Shown: one piece after another, positions 1-9,973 of the stretch | Layout of the letters: each line of letters opens with the position of its first letter | Position numbering within the stretch: the first letter of the stretch is position 1 | From: Clavaria fumosa | Lineage: Eukaryota > Basidiomycota > Agaricomycetes > Agaricales > Clavariaceae | NCBI GenBank assembly: GCA_951802425.1 | Contig: OX637797.1 | Location: 4,216,001-4,280,000, forward strand | Direction: 5' to 3' | Length of the DNA: 64,000 nt | Position numbers and translations under genes: made by a program | Notes under the pieces: generated by a model | The model's database searches: none | The model's input: only the letters and a program-made list of their open reading frames with translations | Told to the model about the DNA's origin: nothing

Positions 1-795
1 AAAGGCCAGTTCCATATCGAGTGTGATGCCAGTAACTATGCAACTGGTGCTGTTCTTTCGCAAAAAGACAAAGGCAGGAAATGGCACCCCATAGATTACT
101 GTACTTAAGCAGTGGAATGTCTTCCGCTGAGCAGAATTATGAGATTTATGATAAGGAACTGATGTCCATCATCAGAGCCTTTTGAGAGTGGTCCAAGTGG
201 CTTTTGTCACCCCCAGACCCTGTAGAGGTCTGGACTGACCACCAGAATCTCCTATATTTCCAGAAACCTCAGAACCTAAATGGCAGACAGGCCAGGTGGA
301 TGATGGAGCTCCAAAACTATAACTACATGCTCCATCATGTAAAAGGAAAGAATAACAGCCAAGCCAATCTTCTTTCCCAAAGACCTGGACATGACAAGGG
401 ACACAATGACAATAAAGACGTCACCCTCATCAAACCTGAACATCTGAGAGTCTGGAATATAGTATTGATTGGACCAGATTCCAATCTAGAAAAACAAATA
501 AAACTTGCAACCAGGAAAAACCCCCCTACTGAAGTAGGACATTACTGGCTGGAGACCAGTGAGGGTTTTTGGATGCACAAAAACAGACTGTGGATTCCTC
601 CAGATGCAGCCCTCTGAGAGAGAATAATTCATAGTCATCATGACACCCCACTCTCAGGACACCCAGGTCCTGAGAGAACACGTGAGCTAATTGAGTATAA
701 CTACTGGTGGCAAGAACTCTGCCAGGATACCCTCAAGTATGCTCAGGCATGTGATTGGTGTCAGAGAAACAAGGTGGACCAAACTAAGTGAGCTA
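1..795 (+). pseudogene. Ty3/Gypsy pol relic, RNase H to integrase zinc-binding end
   Basis: This is the decayed end of a Gypsy polyprotein unlike the other families in the window. Nucleotides 10-60 give an RNase H start (ECDASNYATGAVLSQ). Around 225-300 come WTDHQNLLYF and a RQARWMMEL block, which form the usual RNase H to connection segment. Around 630-780 the HHCC integrase finger is recognisable, with its His pair near HDTPLSGHPG and its Cys pair in CDWCQRNK. Stop codons and frame changes occur near 108, 184 and 615, so it is not functional. It runs off the left edge of the window and ends where the family A LTR begins at 818, so it was the landing site of A1. Confidence 0.8.
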
Positions 796-817
796 ATCCA
801 CTCCACCCACACGCCAT

Positions 818-2241
818 TGTCAGGACCCATTCATTTTTCCCCTATTCAAATCAACACTATTGACACCTACAACCCTCCCAACAACCCTCTACCACCTCGC
901 AAGCCCCTCTACATGCTTCCGAAACCTGCTCTCTCCTTCTGGAAGCCCTTGCAACCTCCCCTGCGCCCACACAATACTCGCAACCACCAAGCCATACTTG
1001 CGACGCCTCCTACTCTCTCACTCTACACATATACTCTGCCTGGACCCACCAATCTTATGCGTGACACATCATTGTGCATCTACTTCCACCAGCATGTGAC
1101 TTGCCTCATGGCACCCCTGGCGCTACCACTACCAGTGCCAATACAATAACAGTGTTACAGCTGTTACCTGCATTACATGCGTTACCCATGTGACTTCCCG
1201 CCCAAAGTCACCTGCATCACCTGCATCACTAGTGTCACCCCCGTGACTGCTCTTATGACCTTGCGACCTTAACACTCAAATGTGCCACCAACAGTCAGCT
1301 GTATTATTACTTCAAATATGCGTCCCTTCTTCTCCTCAGTCATCTATAATTATGTTACTTATGATCTGAGAATCCCTCTGTAGTTATAGCGACATATATA
1401 CTTATTTAACTAGGTCACGACTTGTGACAGGTCATCTTTGTGACCTTACTTATGCATACCTAACCCCTCGCAACCTTAGTAGAACATGCACCTAGTCACA
1501 TTATGACTAAACATACCCCGTACTACTATAGTCTTGTTGCCTGGCGACTTCTGTACTTTTCCTTTTCTATTATACTCTCTGTACACATGTATATAAGTCT
1601 CACATGTACTTCTCATACTGTAGACTTGATATTGATGCACATTGGTTTAAGCTTGAGGCTATTATGCCCTTTGAGCTTGGAACCACCGCGATTGATAAGT
1701 CTTGTCTCACTTGGTGACTTCAAGATTGCCAAGACACTCCTGCTTCACTCTGACTCATCCTCTGCACTCATATAAACTTGTGCACCTAAGTATTCTCTTC
1801 ATTTCATCTTGGTACTGATCTTTTGAACCCTACAGGTTCTCCCATTGGTTGGCAAAGTCATCGCCTTCATCGACACACTTCCTAACCTCGTCACGACTAC
1901 CCATGACCCTCCCAACATCGTCCTTTTTCCTTCACTTCATCTTTTCCTTTCTTACGCTTCATCGGTCGACCTTGCGACCTTCTCAGCATCATCTATTTCT
2001 CCCACCTCGTCAATTCTTCCTTTTACATTTTGTCTACCAACTTCGCAACCTTCCCAGCAACGTCTTCCCTTTCTATACTTGTCTTTCTTCACTCTCACAT
2101 CTTCTCAGATGTCTTTGTGACCTTCCGGGACTGAGCATTCTTGACTGTGCTCAACAGTTGATTGGTCTTAGCGAGTTTCCAGCATAGGTCACCAACAAGT
2201 CAATCTCCGGCACTACTATCGAGACGGGACAGGCCCTAGCA
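818..2241 (+). repeat. Family A 5' long terminal repeat (A1)
   Basis: The LTR begins TGTCAGGACCC and ends GGCCCTAGCA (A2 has GGCCCTAACA, giving TG..CA ends). The start is fixed by the same sequence at 13047, 15032 and 58229, and the end by A2 and by the reverse copy starting at 46937. It contains a TATA box, the transcript 5' end predicted from the self-priming match, and several copies or decayed copies of the motif CGCGACCTT. Confidence 0.9.
1590..1633 (+). promoter_or_regulatory. Family A LTR promoter: TATA box and predicted RNA start
   Basis: TATATAAG at 1590-1597 is followed 32 nt later by AGACTTGATATT at 1622-1633. That 12-mer is the exact reverse complement of the primer-binding site just after this LTR (2243-2254). 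A TATA-to-start distance of about 30 nt puts the RNA 5' end at the first base of the 12-mer, as expected of self-priming Tf1/sushi-type elements. The same spacing is present in A2 (18946 and 18978). Confidence 0.72.
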
Positions 2242-2242
2242 T

Positions 2243-2254
2243 AATATCAAGTCT
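2243..2254 (+). other. Self-priming primer-binding site, family A (A1)
   Basis: AATATCAAGTCT lies one base after the LTR end. It does not look like a tRNA 3' end complement but is perfectly complementary to 1622-1633 inside the LTR, at the predicted RNA 5' end. Conserved in A2 at 19635-19646. Confidence 0.72.
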
Positions 2255-2295
2255 CCCCCTCGCCCCACCACTCAACACTTGGATAACACCCTATT

Positions 2296-4586
2296 ATGTC
2301 TTCCAGTCACACTCCTCCCCAACCCATCACTCACCACTTTCAAACATGCACAGGTAGCCACACGATTACTCCAATGGCATTGGAGACTACTCGTGAGCCG
2401 CCTACTACTGTACAGGAACGACCTGCATCCATCATTCAATTGCAGCCTGAAGAACCTGCCCAAATCGCACCTAGCCACGCCTCGTCACTGTGAGAAGAGG
2501 CCGAATCGCTTGTGGAGCAGCTCGGCTACCCGTGCTTCAACTGCCCTTGCCACCACACCTACCAAATTCTCAACAATACTCGCCGCCAATACGAAGTGGG
2601 AACCCTTGACGAAGAATTAGCATACCTCATAGAGACCATGAACCTCTATGAGCCTTTGGTACGATTGACAGACAGATTCCGCACTAATCCACAGAACTGG
2701 TTATACGAGAGTCAGCAACAGTATCCAGGGACGACCGACCACGGAGTTCCCACTCCTCCTGACCTGGATACCCCCTCGCGACCTCCAAGACAGGTTTAAC
2801 CCACCAGAGGACCTCGAGATATGGCACCGCTTTTCCAAGTCGTGGCACAATCCTTACAGAATTTCGCCAATCCTGCCGTGCCAGACAAGCAACCCGCCAT
2901 AGTCTCTAGGATCCCTAGGTATACCGCCCCTTGCAGCAGCTGGCCTACATGGATGCAGCCAGCCACTACTCTGAGTAGGGCACTCCCTCGTGACCCTATA
3001 GGGACCAAAGCAACACTTCAACTTGCCCCCCGCCTTGAGATTCTGGTCAAGCCCTTCTGCATTCCACAACCGGAAGCATGACCAGCATCTCGCCCCCCGT
3101 CTCAGGCTGAAGCCCCACAGGTCCCTCTGGTCCCCCCTATGCCTCCACATCTTGCCACCGTGCTTCAAGATGAGGCCCCTGGTACCCACCACCACCATTA
3201 CTATTACCAGGCTCCTCCCTCCGAAGGACCATCGACCTGAGACACCTTTGCTCGAGAATCCAAGCTCGACACCAGGTGCCCCGAGCTGTTCAATGGTTGC
3301 AACCAGCGCAGATGGAAACCCTTTGTCACGGAATGTCTTATGACTTTCTTCGCAAAGCCCATAACCTTCCAAGGCGACCACAAGAAGGTTACTTTCGTGG
3401 CTTCTTACCTTACAGACACCGCGCAGAGCCACTACACCTCCCTCCTTCAATTCAATCCCAACCACCTGGGCCTACACTCCTGGGAAGGGTTTATTCACAA
3501 GTTTGGAGGAATGTTTTGTCAAGGAGACCTATGTAGATGAGTGTACAGGGCTCCTAGAGCCTCACTGGATGACTAGAGTCCAGTACAAGTCACTAAATTA
3601 GTAAAAGTACATAGGTAAATGAAGTACATGAGGGGACACTCACCTAGAGTCCAGTACAAGTCACTGAGGGACTGAAACTGGACTCTGTGGCGAAGTATCT
3701 ATGCTTACATAAGCAACAACAGTTACATAATGCCTCAGGGTGAAAGGAAAGAGCCCTGGGCAACTATACAACTTAGGAAGGTGAAACTAATGTGAAGGAA
3801 GGATGGGCTATCACATTCAACATGTTTGGGGTAGTAAACATGCAGATTGAGGCAGACCAGAACCTTCGCTTGTTGCAAATGGGTGAAAATGAATGTTTCT
3901 CAAACCACATCATTCATTTTGAGTAATTCACTTTCAAATCCAATTGGAACTTGGCCACCCTACAATCTGAACTCCACCGCTTGATGTCCACATGCATCAA
4001 AGAGGCCATGAAAGTCATTCTGTGACCCACCACATATCAGGAACTTCGCGATTTGGCGATGCAGATTGATCAGAGGCACTGGGAGTATGAGAGTGAGACC
4101 TGCCAAACTCAATTCCGCACTAACCCTCCTGCTCCCCATCCCCCTGTTCAACAAGGCAGAAATCACCCCTCGGCTCAACAAGGCGGAAATCGCAACTACC
4201 AAGCGACGTTGCGACCTCATCCAGCCACTGGCAATAATCCTACAATGCCCTGACCAGCTGCAGGGAATCCCGCAACTTCGCTGCAACCCGCTAATCCACC
4301 CCAACAGCTGAATCTGAACCTGAATCTGCCCTACGTCCCCCTCAGCAATGAGGAATGAGAATGTTGTCATCAGGGAAATCTTTGCTTGAGATGTGGGAAG
4401 CCCGGACACTACAGCGCTGCTTGCCCTGATTGATGAGTAGCCAGACAAGCTGTCTTCACGCTGGAGGAAGGAGAGGAAGAGTTTCAGGAAGAATACAAAG
4501 TAGAGGAAGAAGTGGAAGAGGATGTGGATGACCTGCATGAAGAGGTAAACAAGGAAGCAACTCAGGAGCTTCTGGGGGAACTCTGA
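2296..4586 (+). pseudogene. gag: Family A gag (A1), broken
   Basis: Gag-like protein: an N-terminal Ser/Pro/Thr-rich start (MSSSHTPPQP), a conserved central part (TYQILNNT, FRTNPQN, PGTTDHG), a capsid-like segment around 3290-3520 (LFNG, ITFQGDHKKVTF, HYTSLLQFNP) and a C-terminal zinc knuckle of CCHC type near 4390-4430 (CLRCGKPGHYSAAC), followed by an acidic tail ending ELLGEL and a TGA at 4584. At least six stops interrupt it, and a solo LTR is inserted at 3517. The better preserved copy is at 19694. Pol follows in the -1 frame relative to gag. Confidence 0.8.
3517..3822 (+). repeat. Solo LTR in A1 gag (306 bp)
   Basis: Starts TGTCAAGG and ends ATTCAACA. It is flanked by the 5-bp TSD TGTTT (3512-3516 and 3823-3827). 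Removing it plus one TSD restores alignment with A2 gag around 20935. A 21-nt phrase beginning CTAGAGTCCAGTACAAG occurs twice inside it, at about 3577 and 3644. Confidence 0.82.
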
Positions 4587-6974
4587 GTCGTGACGATCCA
4601 ACCCCCATACTTGTGTGGGCCATGACTAGTTCCTCTTCCCCTCAGTTTCCTCGTAACTTTTTCAATACTCCTATTGCTTCCCAGTCCTCCCAATCCTTCC
4701 TCATAAAAATGCAAATACCAGATTTTGGCTTGATTCCTCTAAATACTCTTGTGGATTGTGGCGCATCCATGAATTTTATCAATTTTACACTTGCGAACAC
4801 CTGTCCAAACCTTTTAATGCCACTTCCGCAACCTCTACCTCTTCAATACTTTGATGGAAGTTCCTCCAGCTCCAACATAACCCATTACATTCTCGCTAAT
4901 ACAAAATTCCCCAATGATACTATCCAATCTATTAAGTTCCTTGTCACTAAGACCCATCCTCTCACTCCTGTCATTCTAGGGCTCGATTGGTTGCGAACCT
5001 GGAACCCTAGGATCGATTGGACCAACCTCACTTTTAGTTTCAGACAGACAGCCCACTCCGCGACTATCCCTCTCACCCTTCTGGATGCAAAACTCCTGAG
5101 TAAACCTTCCCCTGACCTCGCAAACTCGACACTGGAACCCTCTAAACCCCTGTGAGTTCAATTGGTCAAGGCCACCATGCTTCGTCAATTGGAACAACAA
5201 GGAGAATTTATAGGTCTCCTATACTTCCAACCTGCAAACAACCCCTATGATGACAAATCCATACTCACGAGTTCCACAACCACTCAACCCCCCCTGAAAC
5301 CCGAAGAAACAGTCCCACATGAGTACCATGACTTCCTGGACATATTTTCCGAAACTCTAGCCCAGGAACTACCTCTGCACTGTGACTACGACCACTGAAT
5401 TGAACTTGAGGAAGGTGAAACACCTCCTCACGGGAAGCTGTACAACATGTCAGAAGTGGAATTAAAGACATTGAAAGATTATTTGGATGACATGTTGGAA
5501 AAAGGCTTCATTCGGCTGTTGAAATCCCCTGCAGGTGCACCAGTACTCTTTGCAAAGAAGAAAGATGGAGGCCTTCACCTCTGTGTCGACTATCAAGGTC
5601 TCGACAAGATAACTCAAAAGAACTGCTACCCTATCCCCCAAATCGAGACTCTCATCGACCAGTTACATTTGGCCAAAATCTACTCAAAGATCGACCTCCA
5701 TGTTGGATATAACAATGTGAGGATAGCTGAAGGAGACGAGTGGAAAACTGCCTTCCGCACTCACTATGGCGCGTTCGAATATCTTGTCATGCTGTTCAGA
5801 CTCATGAACACACCCGCAACCTTTCAGCACCTCATGAACGATATCTTCCACGATTTGGTCAACGTGAACATGGTAGTCTGCCTTGACGACATCCTAATCT
5901 ACTTGGACAACCTCGAACAACATCGCGACCATGTCCGAGAGGTCCTATGATGTCTACGCAAGGCAGACCTACATGCGTGACCCGAGAAGTGTGATTTCCA
6001 CACAGCAATGGTCGAGTACCTCAGAGTTATAGTGTCCCCTAACGGAATTGCCATGGACCCTTCAAAGATACAGGCCATTTTAAGTTGGCCCATACCCACA
6101 AGGATCCATGACCTTCAGAGCTTTTTAGGCTTTGCTAATTTTTATTGAAGATTCATAGACAACTATTCCGGCATCGTTATTCCACTTATGTGACTCCTCT
6201 GCAAGGACGTGCCTTGGAAGTGGAGCCCGCAATGTCAAGAAGTCTTTGACATACTCAAACTAGCCTTTACTGAAGCTCCCATCCTCCAGCACTATGATCC
6301 CGACCACCCTATCATGCTAGAATGCAACACTTCCGACTACACGATAGTGGCTATTCTCTCTCAAACTGATCCTGCAACTAATGAGTTACATCCCATCCAC
6401 TGCAAGACCAAAACCTGGTGAAAATCACCATATGAAACACCCTGAGAAGTGGTGAATAGCAATGGTTTCCTAGGTGAAAATCACCAGGACTTGTTGATAA
6501 TCACATCTTTATTGGGTACATGAAATGGGTGATTTTCACCACTTATATGACCGAATTCACCCACTGTTCTCTGGGTGAATAATACTACAATTCAAGTGTA
6601 TTTTAAACTCATCTATAATAGGTGAATTTCACTCTATCGCAAGTGCCTTTTAAACTGATCTAATAGGTGAATTTCATGTTGGTTTTTTGTGTCATCTTAG
6701 TCATAATCTTAGGTGTTTTTCACTCTCTTTCACTGCAAGAAATTGCACAAAATTAATTTGTTGATGATATCTTGAAACTGTATTGGTTGATAATCAGGTA
6801 CATCAAATGGGTTATTTTTCAGCACATATATGACCAAATTCACCTGCTGCTCTCCAGGTAAATGTCACTGCTATCAAGCACATTTTAACCTGATATTTGA
6901 GGTGGCTTCTATATACTTTGAGTGATTTTAACTATGTCTCCAGGTATGTTTTTTTTAGCCTCTAAATTATGCAC

Positions 6975-7055
6975 TCAATGGGAGTTGAACTCAAGTGCTC
7001 ATGGAATTGGACTTAACCCATAACTGCTATGTTACCCATTACACTACAGTCCCCA
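6975..7055 (-). repeat. tRNA-derived (SINE-like) segment inside the CACTA element
   Basis: On the minus strand an A-box-like TAGTGTAATGGGTAAC (7046-7031) is followed by a B-box-like GAGTTCAACTCCC (6992-6980), at tRNA-like spacing. I could not fold a convincing complete cloverleaf, so this is a tRNA-derived relic rather than a tRNA gene. Confidence 0.45.
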
Positions 7056-7079
7056 TCTAGACAATAAGATTTTGTGGCT

Positions 7080-7935
7080 TAATGTCACTCACATTGAGAG
7101 ATGTATCACTCAATATCCTCCAGTTTAATATCACTTAGATTGAGGGGTGTATTGTATCACTCAAAGTCCTCCAGTTTAATCACTCAAATTGAGAGGTGTA
7201 TTATATCACTGAGTATCCTTCAGTTTAATTTCACTCAAATTCATGGGGTGCATTGTATCACTCAATATCCTCCAGCTTAATATCACTCAAATTGAAGGTG
7301 TTTTGTATCACTCAATATCCTTCAGTTTAATATCACCCAAATCAAGGGGTGTATTGTATCACTCAATATCCTCCAACTTAATATCACTCAAATTAATGGG
7401 GCCTATTGTATCACTCAATATTCTACAGTTTAATATCACTCAAATTGATGGATGTGTTGTGCCACTCAATATCCTCCAGCTTAATGTCACCCAAATCAAG
7501 GAGGTGTATTGTATCACTCAATATCCTTTACTTCAATATCACTCAATATCCTCCAGTCTAACATCACTCAATATCCTCCAGCTTAATATCACTCAAATTG
7601 AAGGTGTTTTGTATCACTCAATATCCTTCAGTTTAATATCACCCAAATCAAGGGGTGTATTGTATCACTCAATATCCTCCAGCTTAATATCACTCAAATT
7701 AAGGGGGCCTATTGTATCACTCAATATTCCCCAGTTTAATATCACTCAAATTGATGGGTGTGTTGTATCACTCAAATCAAGGGGTGTATTGTATCACTCA
7801 ATATCCTCCAGCTTAATATCACTCAAATTAAGGGGGCCTATTGTATCACTCAATATTCCCCAGTTTAATATCACTCAAATTGATGGGTGTGTTGTATCAC
7901 TCAATATCATCCAGCTCAATATCCCTTAATTCCAA
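7080..7935. repeat. Tandem array with higher-order structure in the CACTA element
   Basis: About a dozen degenerate units of 55-65 bp, each with the core TATCACTCAATATCC followed by TTTAATATCACTCAAATT or a close variant. A 306-bp higher-order period is visible (the phrase ATTGAAGGTG starts at 7291 and 7597), and a 129-bp block is repeated near the right end (AAGGGGGCC at 7701 and 7830). The 228-codon open frame over the array is a by-product of the repeat period. Confidence 0.85.
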
Positions 7936-9973
7936 AATCACCCATCACCTGTTTTTTGGGTGAAAGTCTTAAATCATCTGTCCAGATGGTGATATCAACC
8001 TGCTATTGGGTCCATAGTGATCGCTTTCCATGCACATACAATGATCGCCGCAGAGCTCAACTACGACATTTACGACAAAGAGCTACTCATGATACACGAT
8101 GCCTTCAAGCAATGGAGAGCGTACCTCAAAGGCACGTGATACCAAATTCAGGTCTTTTCAGACCACAACAACCTACGATATTTCACCACCACGAAGCAAC
8201 TCAGCTGCCGACAAGCCTGCTGGGCAGAGTACCTTTCCAGTTTCGATTATATTATTCATTATCGAGCAGGAAAGTTAGGCGCAAAGCCAGATGCCCTCAC
8301 GTGACGACCCAACATCTACCCAAAGAAGTCCGACCAACCTGTGACTAATGCGCAAAATAACAAGAAAATAACAAGGTCGCAATACTGCCAGAACTACTTC
8401 GAGCAGCTGTCATCCTCAACGAAGAAGCCCTGATTTCACGAATTCGACATGCCCCTCACGACTCTTACTTCTCAAAGAAATCACAGGGTGCTTCACAAGG
8501 TCGTGACAAGGTGTTCTTGATCTTGCCCAACAGCTCACTACTACTTCGCAATGGTAAAATATATGTCCCCGACCATGACTCCCTCTGATTCGATATCCTA
8601 TGCTCCAACCATGACCACAAACTATGAGGACATCCAGGTATAAGAAAGACAACCCTAATAAACAGGTTGTTTTTCTGGCCAGGACTCTGAAAGGACATAA
8701 CCGTTTACATCTGTGGTTGTCACACCTGCACAAGGGCAAAACCTGTCCAACACAAACCCTATGGACTCCTCAAACCCTTGCCCATAGGCGAGTGACCTTG
8801 GTCTTCAATTTCGATGGACCATATTGAAGCCCTCCCCCTCTGCGCGACCTTTGACTTGATCCTCATCGTTGCCTGCCATCTTACGAAGCAAGTGATCTTC
8901 ATTTCCACCAACCCTACCAATACCGCGAAAGAATTAGCCCAGCATTTCGTCACCCACATCTTCTCGAAGCATGGGCTACCCGTGGACATAGTGTTGGATA
9001 GAGGAAGATTATTTGTTTCTAAGTTTTGGTCTTCGTTATGTCAAGCTTTGGATATTACTTCAAATCTCTCCACAGCTTATCATCCTGAGACTGATGGACA
9101 AACAGAATGAGTCAACCAAATACTGGAGCAATACATATAAATTTATATGAACTACCAGCAGGATGATTGGACCTACCAACTCCCACTCACTGAATTCGTA
9201 TACAACAACACCCCCCACAGTGTGACTGGTGTCTCCCCGTTCTTCGTGAACAAGGGATACCACCCAAGACTCATGATTTCCCTCAAAGGGATACCCGCGC
9301 ATGAAGCCCACATGGTCACGACTGATCTCAAGACACTCCACCAGCACTTATGAGATCAACTCAAGGTCGCAAACGAGGCCTACTTGTGCTTTGCGGACAG
9401 GAAGAGAGAGGTTACACCAGACTGGAAAGAAGGAACAAAGGTGTGGTTAGACTTGTGAAATGTGAAGATGAAGAGACCAATGAAGAAACTGGACTCGAAA
9501 TGAGCCGGACCTTTCCCCATACTCGCGAAAGTTTCGACTCACGCGTATTGCCTTCAGTTACCGAAATCAATGCAAAGAATTCACGATGTTTTCCATGTTT
9601 CGTTACTCAAGAAGGTCTACAACAACACCTTTCCTCAGCGATATCAGCAACCTCCACCCCCTATCAAAATCAACAGCGAACAACACTACGAAGTTGCTGA
9701 CATACTGGATTCTCGAAGGAGGGGTAGGAAAGTGCTTTACCTCGTACGTTGGGAAGGTTATGGACCTGAGGACAACACCTGGGAACCAATAGAATCACTT
9801 TCCGGCTTGAAGGAACTCCTCGAGGACTTCCATGTGACCTACCTGGAAAAACCCCACATGACTCACACAACTCAATAATTTTCCTTGCCTCTTTTTCGTT
9901 TTTCTTCACTTTCTCACTTTGGACTTCACAGCAATTTATATATGCAATAAAATTACAACAAGAAAAAGTCTAT

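Larger units (their letters stand above)
6398..8019. mobile_element. Non-autonomous CACTA (EnSpm-type) element, 1622 bp
   Basis: Inserted in the RNase H part of A1 pol between CATCCCATC and GCTTTCC. The 3-bp TSD ATC is at 6395-6397 and 8020-8022. The left end reads CACTGCAAGACC; the right end, read inward, is CACTATGGACCC. Both lead into GGTGAAAATCACCAT / GTTGATATCACCAT, so the imperfect 34-bp terminal repeats agree at about two thirds of positions. Copies of GGTGAAAATCACC and close variants crowd the left 450 bp, like subterminal transposase-binding repeats of CACTA elements. No transposase gene is inside: the element holds a tRNA-like piece and a tandem array. The start CACTG instead of CACTA is unusual at one end. 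Confidence 0.75.
4587..9878 (+). pseudogene. pol: Family A pol (A1): protease-RT-RNase H-integrase-chromodomain, broken
   Basis: Gypsy polyprotein in the order protease (VDCGASMNFI, about 4750), reverse transcriptase ([13 protein letters not shown] and [16 protein letters not shown], 5690-5790; the catalytic box reads CLDD instead of YLDD at about 5880), RNase H (split by the CACTA element at 6398), integrase (HIFSKHGLPVDIV and AYHPETDGQTE, 8960-9105) and a C-terminal chromodomain (YLVRWEGYGPEDNTWEP, 9740-9795). Many TGA stops sit where A2 or the family consensus has an Arg or Trp codon, for instance TGA at 5396 against CGA at 22468. Family A pol therefore belongs to the chromovirus-type Gypsy elements. 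Confidence 0.88.

Noticed and set aside
2854..3465. 203-codon minus-strand frame, and the similar one at 20174-20800
   Set aside because: Shadows of family A gag, which is Pro/Ser-rich and leaves the opposite strand open; both copies show it for that reason.
7243..7929. 228-codon repetitive ORF
   Set aside because: Product of the tandem array in the CACTA element; the peptide repeats follow the DNA period and lack coding features.
7080..7935. Possible CRISPR-like array
   Set aside because: Units are contiguous and degenerate with no unique spacers, in a eukaryotic transposon.
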